A stretch of DNA of 37,881 nucleotides. Origin: Spirochaetota bacterium (GTDB taxonomy: Bacteria > Spirochaetota > UBA4802 > JAFGDQ01). The stretch is taken from the NCBI GenBank assembly GCA_016934735.1, contig JAFGSG010000082.1, forward strand, positions 1 through 37,881, read 5' to 3'. The translations under genes and the position numbers were made by a program. Within the stretch, counting starts at the first letter, position 1. Every line of letters begins with the position of its first letter. The notes below the pieces were generated by a model, which searched no databases, was not told where the DNA came from, and was given only the letters and a program-made list of their open reading frames with translations. Positions 1 through 8,942 of the stretch are shown one piece after another.

Positions 1-67
1 CTTGAGAATTTCCTATTTTAATCGGATTTTATAAGATTTATTCCTTAATGATCAAAAAAGGCAATTG

Positions 68-85
68 AGTTAAGAAACAAGTCTA
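68..85 (+). repeat. solo terminal repeat of the 118-bp TIR family
   Basis: This 18-mer matches the right terminal repeat of the element at 11697-11814 at 15 of 18 positions, and the right end of the element at 37456-37569 at 16 of 18. No matching left end is visible in the 67 bases upstream, so either the element continues beyond the window or only one end survives. It abuts the point where coding sequence of the following regulator gene begins, which suggests that it marks a rearrangement breakpoint. Confidence 0.6.
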
Positions 86-124
86 ATCAATGAACGGGCT
101 ATTGAAAACAGTGATATATCAAAA

Positions 125-583
125 GTGATATTTGAGCATCACATAATAAATCCGGAGATTGATAAACTGCTCGAAAATAAGTTTAAAACTTTTTCATGCA
201 GGATAAATTTCCTGATGAATAACAAAGAAAAAATACCAGTTGACGCGATATTTTCAGCCGCGAGGGATAAATACGGCGATGTGCTGGGAATACTGATAAT
301 CGGAAATGAACTTAAAGGATTAAAACAGTTAAAATTATTCTTTAAAATAACCACAAGAGAAGCTGAAATTATCCAGGAACTGGTTGATGGATTTACAAAT
401 ACAAATATCGCAGATCATCTGGGTATCAGCGAAAACACATTAAAAAGACATATTGCGAATATATACCTTAAATTAGAAATTAATAACAAGGTAGAACTCC
501 TGAATTTTTTAAAAGATTTTAATCTTATTCCCAGTTTTAAAGCGGAAAGAACCCTGCTGAGGTTGAATAAGGAAGATGAATAA
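125..583 (+). CDS. C-terminal part of a PAS-LuxR transcriptional regulator, probably 5'-truncated
   Basis: The product (152 residues from a GTG start) is a DNA-binding regulator fragment. Residues 80-140 form a LuxR/FixJ-type helix-turn-helix with the usual order: TTREAEIIQELVDG, then NIADHLGISENTLKRHIANI, then a dimerisation helix. Residues 20-70 look like the last strands of a PAS sensor domain (NNKEKIPVDAIFSAA, DVLGILIIGNE). The reading frame stays open and protein-like upstream of the GTG (codons from 86 give INERAIENSDISK), and it runs into the repeat terminus at 68-85. There is no ribosome binding site before the GTG. I infer the remnant of a longer sensor-regulator, perhaps with an N-terminal membrane domain, truncated by an element insertion or a deletion. 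It could still be expressed as an HTH-only protein. The HTH call is firm; the truncation is inferred. Confidence 0.75.
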   Translation: MIFEHHIINPEIDKLLENKFKTFSCRINFLMNNKEKIPVDAIFSAARDKYGDVLGILIIGNELKGLKQLKLFFKITTREAEIIQELVDGFTNTNIADHLGISENTLKRHIANIYLKLEINNKVELLNFLKDFNLIPSFKAERTLLRLNKEDE

Positions 584-989
584 TTCTTTAAACTTTTAAA
601 AGCATTCGTAAATGTTCAATTACCTCACCTCCATTTTACTTCAATGATAAGCTATAGATTGATTTAACTCCTTTCATACATTGATATAATTTCATTTCAA
701 AAAATTCATTTTCTACATATTTCGGGTGATGGCACAATCTTAAAGCAGAACTATACTATATTGATGATTAATTGAATTATTATAATTTTTTAAAAGGCGG
801 GTCCGGATTCTTTATCAGGAATGTGCCAGTTGTTATTATAATAATATCAAATTTAAAGATTTTTATACGACGAAGCAACCACCGACGAAAAAATTTTTGT
901 GACGATTTAAGCGAAATTAGAACTCATTATTGATGGTTATATAAAAAGTAATAAAAATATTATTTATTACAAATGATTCAGGAGGATGC
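584..989. other. AT-rich intergenic region, no gene seen
   Basis: There is no credible reading frame in these 406 bases. The only structure noted is an A/T palindrome at 948-970 (arms GTAATAAA and TTTATTAC), just upstream of the lipoprotein gene. It could be an operator or chance in AT-rich DNA. A strong Shine-Dalgarno sequence (AGGAGG) lies before the ATG at 990. Confidence 0.5.
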
Positions 990-2720
990 ATGAAAAACTT
1001 TTTAATAGCATTAGGGATAATGCTGGCTACAGTATTTATTATTATTTTTAGTTCCTGCGGAGGAGACGGCAGCGACAGCGGCGGCGGGACGCCTGCAGGG
1101 ACGTTCACTAAGCAGTCCAGCGTCATCAATAACGTTTCATATATGGGTCCATTCAGTGATAGCACTGATAGTAAAGACCAATTCCTATATACTGCATCTC
1201 AGATAGGTGCCAGCGGCAAGATAACAAAAATTAGAATGAGGCATAGATACGCCATAACGACTGCAGTAAGCTGTCCGAATATTACCATTAAAATGGGCCA
1301 CACAAGCCTGGACACACTTACAACAACTTTTTCCGGCGCAGGCGGCAATGTTGAAGAGGGCTGTGGCTCCGAAAAAACCGTTCTCGACAATGCAGCCCTA
1401 ACCATCCCTGTCGCAGCCGCGGAAAACTGGTTTGAAATTTCATTAAGTGCGCCTTTTGACTATAACGGCGTTGATAACCTTGTAGTCGATTTTGAAACAA
1501 AAACAAAGTGTTCGAATGTCATTTTAATGACTACAACAACCACCGGCACAGACCGCAACGCATACTTTGCAGCTGTTGATAATGAACCAGGAATTGCCGA
1601 GTTTAATCCAACTACAGCAGCCGGTGTTCAGAACTCTTTACTCTGGATGCAATTCGTTTTTGAAGGCGGAGATAACGGTATAGTCTGCGCAGACGGAGGC
1701 GCTGTAAACGGCATTGCGCTTGCTCCCGGCAGTACGGGACGTACGCAGATGCTGATACTCGCGTCCGACATTAAAGGAAGCGGGCTTATTACAGGCATGG
1801 CAATAAATCCGTATGATTATACCAATGCAGCGCAAATATCCGATATGAGTGTAAAAATCGCGCATATACCGGCAGCAACTACGGTGCTGACTACTGACTT
1901 TGCGGCAAACTACGGCGGAGCTAACCCGGTTGTCGTTACGCAAAATCTTTCGTATAATATTCCTGTCGACCAGCCGTCCGCGGTCTGGATTCCGTTTAAC
2001 AGCAGCGATTTTAATTATGACGGCACAAGCAATCTGCTTATCGATATTTCATGCATGGTTATTTCCGGCAATTATCTGATATTAGATACCGAAGTTCCGG
2101 AGAACAGGCTTTTATATTCAGCTTCGCCGAATGCCCTAACCGGCTCATTCCCTGCAGGTCCGCGTGCTGTTGAGCCTGTATTTCGTTTTTACGGCAGTAC
2201 TATTAATGTTGTGGCTCCGGGTTCGCCTGCAACTATATATTATCCATTCAATGAGTCTAATAATAATACACTTCAGTATTTATTTACAGCCTCAGATCTC
2301 GGTGTAAACAGTTCGATAAACAGAATTGCCCTTCGTCTATCATCAGACGTTTCAACAGCCTCATCCTATGATAATTTTACTGTAACCCTCGGCCAGACCG
2401 AAAACACAGTTTTAGGCGATACTTTATTTTCAGCAAATTTCAACGGAACCCGGATTTCATACAGCGGGACTTATAATGTTACCGGCGGATTGATAAAGGG
2501 CGACTGGATAGAAATACCTCTTCAAACTCCGTTTGCATGTGATCCAGCAAAGAACCTGGTTGTGCAGTTTTCCGGTCATTCCGGAACAGCAAGGAATTCC
2601 ATTGTCAGGGAGGTTAATAATACCCGTTATCTTAACAGGCAGGCTCATGCCGACAGCGTTACGGATACTGTCGCCGGAACCAACAACTGCCTCGCAGATA
2701 TTAAACTGGAGGTCAGATAG
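990..2720 (+). CDS. secreted lipoprotein with three repeated beta-sandwich-like domains
   Basis: A 576-residue lipoprotein. Residues 1-22 form a hydrophobic signal peptide ending in a lipobox (FSSC, Cys23), followed by a Gly/Asp/Ser-rich linker. The rest divides into three related segments of about 160-180 residues, starting near residues 45, 235 and 410. Each repeats the same order: a 'YTAS.IGASGKITKIRMR'-like strand pair (compare LILASDIKGSGLITGMAI and FTASDLGVNSSINRIALR), then 'ITIKMGHT / VKIAHI / VTLGQT', then 'FDYNGVDNLVVDF / FNYDGTSNLLIDI / FACDPAKNLVVQF'. This is an internal triplication of an extracellular domain. No enzyme motif is visible. ATG 990 has AGGAGG five bases upstream. It is followed 46 bases later by a second lipoprotein gene, and the two may be co-transcribed. 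The role is unknown; surface binding or adhesion is only a guess from the architecture. Confidence 0.85.
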   Translation: MKNFLIALGIMLATVFIIIFSSCGGDGSDSGGGTPAGTFTKQSSVINNVSYMGPFSDSTDSKDQFLYTASQIGASGKITKIRMRHRYAITTAVSCPNITIKMGHTSLDTLTTTFSGAGGNVEEGCGSEKTVLDNAALTIPVAAAENWFEISLSAPFDYNGVDNLVVDFETKTKCSNVILMTTTTTGTDRNAYFAAVDNEPGIAEFNPTTAAGVQNSLLWMQFVFEGGDNGIVCADGGAVNGIALAPGSTGRTQMLILASDIKGSGLITGMAINPYDYTNAAQISDMSVKIAHIPAATTVLTTDFAANYGGANPVVVTQNLSYNIPVDQPSAVWIPFNSSDFNYDGTSNLLIDISCMVISGNYLILDTEVPENRLLYSASPNALTGSFPAGPRAVEPVFRFYGSTINVVAPGSPATIYYPFNESNNNTLQYLFTASDLGVNSSINRIALRLSSDVSTASSYDNFTVTLGQTENTVLGDTLFSANFNGTRISYSGTYNVTGGLIKGDWIEIPLQTPFACDPAKNLVVQFSGHSGTARNSIVREVNNTRYLNRQAHADSVTDTVAGTNNCLADIKLEVR

Positions 2721-2766
2721 AAAGGAATTGGTTTTTATATATTATATAATTTAATGGAGGCTATTT

Positions 2767-4005
2767 ATGAAAGCTCGATCAGTTTATTTTATATTTCCTA
2801 TTGTTCTTTTACTTCTGATTTTTACATTCGCCGGCTGCGGCAAAAGTGAAAACGAAGAAAGGGATTCAGTCATAAGCTACGCGGGCAGCATGCCTGTGGG
2901 AGATTTTATAGTGATCCATCTGGACAGAGCCGGTTCTCTGGTCCGGCATATCAATTACACGACCGGCGAGGACAGCGGCTGGCTGCCGTACACATCGGTA
3001 GCAGCAAGCCATGAAGACGCGCAGGGATTTTCGATCCTTAAAAGGGTTGAGCTTCCGGGCGGAAATTATGTTCTTTTCGCCGAGTTCCCGAATACAGCGC
3101 TGACATATCAGGAGTTTGATTCAACAGGAACTACTGTCGGATGGCCGGTCTAGGTCGTTCTACGTAAATCGGTGGATAGAAGCGTGTATTATGAAAACGC
3201 CTATAACTGGATGAGGTTCAGAATCGAGGAAATACCAGCTACGGATTCCGATATGGAAGCCGGGTTCGCAGCTTTTGACGCAGCTTCAAATGAAGGCTTG
3301 CTTTATGGCGCGGGATACTATAGCGCGGGCGACAGCATTAGTGATATTAATTCGAGTGATGCATCCAAAGTTAATTCATTTATGTATAATCCCGAGCTGG
3401 TTGCCAATACAATGTGGCAGGGCGCGGTCGGGGATATGAATAACGCGGTAACGCTTACAGGCACAGCGACAGGCACAAACATGCTCGACTTCGGTCCGGA
3501 TGTCGGCGGGGGAGGATCCGGGCTCGCAATCCCTCAGTCCGATATAACGCTTGCTGAAGCGGCAGGGACATATTTTTTACTCTGTTATGAAAACGATCAG
3601 ACTTCTCATTCAAATTCCGTTAATCCCATGAAGCTGGTCATTTCCGCTACAGGCCAGCAAATTAAAATTTTTCAATATTCCGACAGGACAGACACCGGCA
3701 TACCTGGATTCAGCGACAGTCTTACTGCAGTTGCAGATTTAACCGCAGACGAATCTCCCGGGGGAACAACTGCCATAAAAGATCAGTATGCAGACATATC
3801 CGGAAATGCCGATGCCAGTTCAGCTGTTGTCCGGAATGCTCATTATTGCCTGGGATCATTCGTCGCACAGGAAACGGATCAGGTAATCAATATAATATTT
3901 GATCCGTCAGGAGCATTCTGCGGCTTTACAATGTTTGATACTACAGGAAACGATATTATCCGCTTTGGTTTTGGAGTAAAGGATGCCGGTTATGTAAATC
4001 AGTAA
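2767..4005 (+). pseudogene. lipoprotein gene interrupted by an in-frame TAG at 3151-3153
   Basis: The frame from ATG 2767 encodes a signal peptide with lipobox FAGC (Cys24) and a 128-residue product ending at TAG 3151. The same frame then stays open, without another stop, to TAA at 4003-4005, giving a further 284 residues of ordinary-looking protein. The first in-frame start after the TAG is GTG 3172, which has no Shine-Dalgarno sequence. The simplest reading is one 412-residue lipoprotein gene broken by a single nonsense codon, or a sequencing error or readthrough. The downstream half has low-complexity Gly/Ser stretches and ends with FGFGVKD; no catalytic family was recognised. A good ribosome binding site (GGAGG) precedes 2767. 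The two parts may appear separately in other annotations as 2767-3153 and 3172-4005. Confidence 0.75.
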
Positions 4006-4378
4006 AGTCCTATATCAGTTAAAAAATTACCATGAGGAGCTGGCTATTAATTGCAGCCTGTTCCTCATGGAGAAGAATATAAATAATTATTTTAAGTCAT
4101 TTGTAATTATGCTTATCACGGCATAATAACATGGCTCTTAGGAAGTATGAATTAAAATTAATTAAATTTGCTGCCTTTTATCGTGACGTTTCAAGCAAAA
4201 CAAGAACTACATTAATAGAAGGATGTTTAACAAGCATTTTTTCCACAAAGCAAGCCCCCGGGCTTATTATTTAACAATTATGGGGAAAATCCTTAAGGTT
4301 CATAAAAAAATTCCATGGTTAATAATTAATAGCATATAAGAACAGCGGATCTATTTCAGGTCTAATCAGGAGATAAAG
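4006..4378. other. intergenic region downstream of the lipoproteins
   Basis: No protein gene is visible. It contains the hairpin at 4030-4070 described separately. The rest is AT-rich. Confidence 0.4.
4030..4070. terminator. hairpin after the lipoprotein gene, possible terminator
   Basis: Arms CCATGAGGA (4030-4038) and TCCTCATGG (4062-4070) pair perfectly over 9 bp. Further inner pairs (GGC with GCC) extend the stem. The plus-strand 3' flank has no T-run. A six-A run upstream would give a U-tract if transcription came from the minus strand. Its position 25 bases after the TAA still suggests a 3' end for the lipoprotein transcript. Confidence 0.4.
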
Positions 4379-4483
4379 ATGTTCATAGGAAAAGTTATCT
4401 TGGCCGGCAAGATATTAACACTTATAGCTGTCACACTCATTCTAATCTTTTTAAGCAATCCGAACATATGCTCAATCCGGTAA
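4379..4483 (+). CDS. possible 34-residue single-span membrane peptide
   Basis: ATG 4379 is preceded by CAGGAG at a sensible spacing and opens a 34-codon frame ending at TAA 4481. The peptide is one hydrophobic helix (roughly residues 5-25, with LTLIAVTLILIFL) bounded by Lys near the N-terminus and a short polar tail NPNICSIR. Size and shape fit small membrane peptides, including type I toxin-like peptides, but no family was recognised. A strong terminator follows at 4615-4654, leaving about 130 untranslated bases. The ribosome binding site and hydrophobicity are seen directly; that it is a gene is inferred. Confidence 0.35.
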   Translation: MFIGKVILAGKILTLIAVTLILIFLSNPNICSIR

Positions 4484-4614
4484 AACACCATCCACACTTT
4501 CAGTAATGACTGGAGAGAAACATACCATGGATTGGATGTTAATAATATTTTAGAGCGAACTCTACAAGAGCGATATTGCTCAGAGATTAAAAAATCATTT
4601 AAATATTAATGATA

Positions 4615-4654
4615 CATAAAGAAAGCCTGCGTTTCCGCGCAGGTTTTCTTTATG
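4615..4654. terminator. strong bidirectional intrinsic terminator
   Basis: Arms CATAAAGAAAGCCTGCG (4615-4631) and CGCAGGTTTTCTTTATG (4638-4654) form a 17-bp stem with one G-T pair and a 6-base loop. The outer part of each arm is A/T-rich, so a U-rich 3' arm exists in both directions. It would end plus-strand transcripts from the 4379 region and could also stop read-through from the minus-strand gene at 4767-5051. Confidence 0.7.
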
Positions 4655-4766
4655 TAATAATCGATACTACCTGATTTTTTTAATAATGTTAAATGCTGCC
4701 GGTAAAATATAATCAGAAATACATTTGCCGCATCAGGAATCGGTACTGTTTTACAACCGCGGATTT

Positions 4767-5051
4767 TTATTTTCCGATCGCCTTTTTAATGATCCCGACA
4801 ATTATCATCAGTACAGCTCCACCAACGCCGCCGCCTGCAACGCTGCCGACTATGCTGCCGACATCTATACTGCCGCCGGATACGGCAACCCCGACTGCAT
4901 TCAGTATCACACCGCCAATCCCGCCTCCTACAATCCCGGCAATTGAATTGCCGACCGTACCCAAAGACTGATCCTTCAGCAAACTACCGGCAATATTCCC
5001 GCCAGCCGCGCCGCTGATCAGTTGGATAATGACAGGTAACCATGTTTCCAT
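4767..5051 (-). CDS. small glycine-zipper membrane protein of unknown function
   Basis: A 94-residue protein almost entirely of Gly, Ala, Val and Ile, with repeated GxxxG/GG patterns (GAAGGNIAG, GIVGGGIGG, GSVAGGGVGG) and a short basic C-terminus (IIKKAIGK). The pattern predicts two or three tightly packed membrane helices. It resembles widespread small uncharacterised glycine-rich proteins that carry a SLGTxGNSIAGxxGG-like segment; no function is known to me. ATG 5051 has an excellent AGGAGG upstream. It stands alone: the lipoproteins lie on the other strand, and the nearest upstream minus-strand gene ends 300 bases away. A bacteriocin-like role is possible on composition but unsupported by neighbours. 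Confidence 0.75.
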   Translation of the reverse strand: METWLPVIIQLISGAAGGNIAGSLLKDQSLGTVGNSIAGIVGGGIGGVILNAVGVAVSGGSIDVGSIVGSVAGGGVGGAVLMIIVGIIKKAIGK

Positions 5052-5351
5052 AAGAATCCTCCTTCGAATTTAATAAGAATTTTCTCTGCTGCAATTAACT
5101 TAAATACCTTCTCGCATCCGAATAATAAACATAAATGACCGGGGATAAAATAGCAACTAATAAATAAAAATAAAATGTATAATATTTTACTTTAATATAA
5201 TTTTTATTTTACAAACGGGGCATTAAAAAAGCAGAACAGAAAGACATCATCAGCACATTAACGCGAAAAGTCAATTTGCATAATTATTGGACAAGATTGA
5301 TGTTTGGATTACCGTGAGCAATTAAGAAAAAAGTCATTCAGACTGATCCCA

Positions 5352-6749
5352 TCACTCATACCGGCTGCCGCCTGAAAAGAAAATACGCTTTAATCTTGCA
5401 GGCCAGTTGCGGGGGCTGCGCAGCCTGCTCCATGCAGAGCGGGCATCTGCTATCATTCCCCGCGGAAGATTTATTCCTCCGTATACTTCGCTGTTAAATG
5501 CATTTACTATTAAGTCAATATCGTTCTTTAAGCGGGGGAATCTGAGTCTCAGCCTTGTACCGTATTCAAGCGGTGTCTCACTTATAGAGCCGGCAACACC
5601 GCTTCTCCGCCCCCATGCCATAAGCATCCGGTATAATTCAGCAGCTTTATGATAACCGCTTAGTTTTCTTAATATCACCTTAAAGATTGAAACAAAAAAA
5701 GCCCATAAACGTACATACCATGGAACTTCTTTGTCTGCTTTATCAATTTCGCGTCGTATTACGGCTGTCTTTTTAAAAAGCCATCTGAATAAATAGTACA
5801 AAACAATCCCTGCTATAATTACAATCATCATAACAGCGATTATTTTTATTCCCCATTTAAAAATATTTTCCAGAACTTCAGGCCACTTGCTGCTTTCGGA
5901 AATCCAATGCAAAGTATCGTCTTTCGGGGAACCGACAGCCGGTTCACTCTGCATAGACCTGGGCGCGAAAAGAAAACGCAGAATGCTGATTACGGCCGGC
6001 ATAATAAAGCCTGCTCCGCTTTTAAGAATATTGAAACTTATTTCTGCTGTCCTGGTCAATAAAGGCATAAGAAAAAGAACAATAGCAGCGGATAAGATAA
6101 CGATAAGTATTATACTCATAATGATTCCAACACCACGGAAGCCGGGCAGGAAATTTTTTTGAGCATTTTGAGTTTTAACAGCACCGATAGCCAGAAGGCT
6201 GAATAAAAAAAACGGAAAGAGCAATGAAAATGAATTATCGTCTATTCTTATGCCGCCCTTTACAAGCAGGATAAATTTAAGAAGGAATAAACAAAAAAAG
6301 GCTGTGATGCCTATATCGAATCGTGCGCAGAGTTTATAATAAGTATTTGTTCTTTTAGAAAAAAAGCTTCCGCTGATCCAGAATAGAACGCAAAAAAAAA
6401 TGATCAGGATAAGATTCAGCCATTCAAAAGGCGACCGTACGGCTGTAAAGAATTCGACAAGCCGTACTTTGTTGAAAAATGGATATGAAGAAAAATACGT
6501 GATATATATACTTATGGAAATCGCAGTCACGAAAGTAAGCACCTGAACCGCGATCAAAGAAATAATGCGCCATCCCCTGCCCGATGTAAAATGCATAATA
6601 CATGCTCCGGCAATAAACCCGATCAGAGCCACCGAAACCGGAAAGAACCCGCCTGCAGAAGTCATGGAAAACGCAGCTAATGCGTACAGCCAGCATATCT
6701 CCATGCCGGCGCAGAGAAAAACAAGAACAATATCCTTTCTTTTTTTCAT
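5352..6749 (-). CDS. DUF4129-domain membrane protein of a MoxR/DUF58 operon
   Basis: About 465 residues. The first half has several membrane segments (roughly residues 5-230), with another near residues 305-330, followed by a cytoplasmic C-terminal domain. The last 90 residues fit DUF4129: AAELYRMLMAWGRRSG, then SETPLEYGTRLR, then IVNAFNSEVYGG. That domain normally occurs at the end of transglutaminase-like membrane proteins next to moxR and DUF58 genes; here no transglutaminase domain precedes it. A TTG at 6770 would add seven residues and overlap the DUF58 gene. I prefer ATG 6749, seven bases after that gene's TGA and preceded by a purine-rich GGGTGAGGG. It is the last gene of the minus-strand trio. 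The inferred role is an envelope- or cell-wall-related membrane partner of the MoxR system. Confidence 0.8.
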   Translation of the reverse strand: MKKRKDIVLVFLCAGMEICWLYALAAFSMTSAGGFFPVSVALIGFIAGACIMHFTSGRGWRIISLIAVQVLTFVTAISISIYITYFSSYPFFNKVRLVEFFTAVRSPFEWLNLILIIFFCVLFWISGSFFSKRTNTYYKLCARFDIGITAFFCLFLLKFILLVKGGIRIDDNSFSLLFPFFLFSLLAIGAVKTQNAQKNFLPGFRGVGIIMSIILIVILSAAIVLFLMPLLTRTAEISFNILKSGAGFIMPAVISILRFLFAPRSMQSEPAVGSPKDDTLHWISESSKWPEVLENIFKWGIKIIAVMMIVIIAGIVLYYLFRWLFKKTAVIRREIDKADKEVPWYVRLWAFFVSIFKVILRKLSGYHKAAELYRMLMAWGRRSGVAGSISETPLEYGTRLRLRFPRLKNDIDLIVNAFNSEVYGGINLPRGMIADARSAWSRLRSPRNWPARLKRIFFSGGSRYE

Positions 6750-6756
6750 ACAACCC

Positions 6757-7932
6757 TCACCCTTCGTCAACAGGAGGTGTTACATCTGCCGAATCCCCTC
6801 TTAAGACAAGGATATTCTCATATGTATACAATAAGGCCGGAGCATTACGACGCTTTAGATGTCCCATAACAGAATTTGTTCCAGCATCACTTCTATAGAC
6901 AAAAAGGACACAGGTTGTTCCCGAAGGCACCCGTACTGTGCGTCTTAGAAAATCAATGAGCGGTTCACACCGCTCCATCTTCAGTCTCGCCATTGCCTCG
7001 AGAATTGAGCTAAGCTGCGCCGATGTCCTTGATACAGGCACAATACGTGAAGCTTCTGCGCCGGTAAGGATGCCGTTAGCGGCGAAGCCCACTGCAGAGC
7101 CGCGGCGCCTTAAATGCACAGCCATTGAGGCAGCAACTTCCAGTGTCTTTTCAAAGGCCTCTGCCGCTTTATTTTCAGCAAACTGCTCCACATCCAATAT
7201 AATAAAAATCTTCTCCTGTTCCGTGGAGTCAAAAATTTTTTCCTGCAGGCGGCAATGACGGGCGCTTGCCTTCCAGTGAATATACTTCGCAGGTCTGCTG
7301 TAATGATAGTCCGCTGTGCCGAGTATATATACCGGATCATGCACCGGATGTTTGCCGCCCGGAACACCAAAAAAATCCCGTTTAGGAATGGAAAACGGTT
7401 TTAGCGGCACAAGTCTTGGATACACTATTACCTGAACCGACTCCCCGTTTTTTATTTCTTTCTGAAAAAAACCGAAAAGATCGCCCGTAGCCATCCTGAG
7501 CGGGCCTATGCTGTAAGCCCCCCTCGCTTTTGCCTGCAGCTTCCAGTGGAAAAGCGCCCTCTGATTCCAGAGAAGGGTATCCTCGGCTTTTAACTCCGCG
7601 TTGCCGGAAAACCAGTGCAGAATCCGGCTTGCGGTAACGTCGAGCTGGACTCCGACAGGCAGGAACTTGCCGTTCTCCACGCTGATCATCAAGGACAGCT
7701 GATCACCGGCAAAAAGCCTCTTTCTGTCTATAAGTATGGAAGATCGTATTTTGAAACGGCTGATATGCGTCCAGAGTTTCATAGATCCTGTCAGGCCGAA
7801 AATAATGATTGAGAGAACAGCCAGTTCGCTTCCGTCATTCAAGAGGGCTGCAAAAAAAATAATAGCTATTATTATCAGTAGGATTAAAGTGGTGTAAAGG
7901 CTCGATACCCTGCGGTCATATACTGTATCCAT
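6757..7932 (-). CDS. DUF58 family protein
   Basis: A 391-residue protein with two N-terminal membrane segments (about residues 12-50). The DUF58 core includes 'YSRPAKYIHWKASARHCRLQ' near residues 210-230, the signature of the family, followed by a von Willebrand A-like strand (EKIFIILDVE) and RRGSAVGFAANG. DUF58 proteins are encoded beside MoxR ATPases in most bacteria and are thought to be their substrates or adaptors. The start at ATG 7932 has CGGAGA upstream and lies 12 bases after the MoxR stop, which indicates an operon. Biochemical function in this family remains unclear. Confidence 0.88.
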   Translation of the reverse strand: MDTVYDRRVSSLYTTLILLIIIAIIFFAALLNDGSELAVLSIIIFGLTGSMKLWTHISRFKIRSSILIDRKRLFAGDQLSLMISVENGKFLPVGVQLDVTASRILHWFSGNAELKAEDTLLWNQRALFHWKLQAKARGAYSIGPLRMATGDLFGFFQKEIKNGESVQVIVYPRLVPLKPFSIPKRDFFGVPGGKHPVHDPVYILGTADYHYSRPAKYIHWKASARHCRLQEKIFDSTEQEKIFIILDVEQFAENKAAEAFEKTLEVAASMAVHLRRRGSAVGFAANGILTGAEASRIVPVSRTSAQLSSILEAMARLKMERCEPLIDFLRRTVRVPSGTTCVLFVYRSDAGTNSVMGHLKRRNAPALLYTYENILVLRGDSADVTPPVDEG

Positions 7933-7944
7933 AACAGTTCTCCG

Positions 7945-8877
7945 CTACACTGCCGGCACCGGTATTTGATTTATTATCTCTTCCAGGACAGACTCCCTGG
8001 TAAGGCCGCGGAGTTCGTCTTCTTCTTTCAGAATTAGCCTGTGTGCAAGTACGGGGACTGCCAGGTATTTTACATCATCCGGAAGCACATAGTCCCTGTC
8101 GCGGAGAGCGGCGAGCGCCTGTGATGTTCGCATAAGCCCGAGAGAGCCCCGGGGACTGGCGCCGAGACGCAGAGCTGCGCTCTTTCGGGTGGCGGCCGCA
8201 ATGCTCACAATATATTCCTTAACAGGCTGCGATATGTGAATCGTTTTTCTTGCCTGCTGCATTTCTGAAATTTCCTTTGGTTCAGCAACGGGCGCAAGTT
8301 CTAAGAGCGGATCCTTTTGCTGAAACCGGTCTAATATGTTGATTTCCTCATTCTGATCCGGATAACCGAGCCGTATTCTAAGCAAAAATCTGTCCAGTTG
8401 AGCCTCCGGCAGCGGGAATGTTCCTTCAAGCTCTATCGGGTTTTGAGTTGCCATGACAAAAAACGGATGAGGCAGCGCATAAGTCTTGCCGTCAACTGTC
8501 ACCTGGCGCTCTTCCATGCTTTCAAGCAGGCTTGACTGCGTTCTGGGAATTGTACGGTTGATCTCATCGGCCAGGAGCACATGTGTCATGACCGGCCCCG
8601 GCTGAAAGACAAATTCACCCGAATGCTGATTATATATATTAAATCCGGTAATATCTGCAGGAAGAAGATCCGGTGTAAACTGAACTCTTTTAAAGGAGGC
8701 GCCTATGCTTTTCGCAAGTGATTTTGCAATCAAGGTCTTGCCGAGTCCGGGAATATCTTCCAGAAGGACATGGCCGTCCGAAACAAGTCCGACCATAAGG
8801 AGTTCGATAGAAGGAAGCTTGCCCACAATTACGCGGGAAATATTGTCAACAATGCGTTTGCATAAACTGAAATCCAT
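7945..8877 (-). CDS. MoxR-family AAA+ ATPase
   Basis: A 310-residue AAA+ ATPase of the MoxR group. The P-loop is at residues 44-48 (DIPGLGKT), Walker B at about 100-107 (LLADEINRT), the sensor at ATQNPIELEGTFPLPEAQLDR, and the C-terminal lid has GASPRGSLGLMRTSQA. MoxR proteins act as chaperone-like remodelling ATPases that activate or assemble protein complexes, usually with a VWA/DUF58 partner. This is the first gene of the three-gene minus-strand operon and has GGAGG ten bases before ATG 8877. Family assignment is certain; the client complex is not. Confidence 0.93.
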   Translation of the reverse strand: MDFSLCKRIVDNISRVIVGKLPSIELLMVGLVSDGHVLLEDIPGLGKTLIAKSLAKSIGASFKRVQFTPDLLPADITGFNIYNQHSGEFVFQPGPVMTHVLLADEINRTIPRTQSSLLESMEERQVTVDGKTYALPHPFFVMATQNPIELEGTFPLPEAQLDRFLLRIRLGYPDQNEEINILDRFQQKDPLLELAPVAEPKEISEMQQARKTIHISQPVKEYIVSIAAATRKSAALRLGASPRGSLGLMRTSQALAALRDRDYVLPDDVKYLAVPVLAHRLILKEEDELRGLTRESVLEEIINQIPVPAV

Positions 8878-8942
8878 AATAACTTACCTCCTTATGCAAT
8901 TACCGCCAAATTATCAGGGAGGTAAATAATATCAAGAGAATT

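Noticed and set aside
3172-4005. Separate 277-residue gene from a GTG
   Set aside because: Same frame as the upstream lipoprotein with only a TAG between them and no ribosome binding site; treated as the second half of one interrupted gene.
4693-4971. Pro/Thr-rich plus-strand frame
   Set aside because: Antisense shadow of the glycine-zipper gene at 4767-5051; Gly codons read in reverse give Pro/Thr runs.
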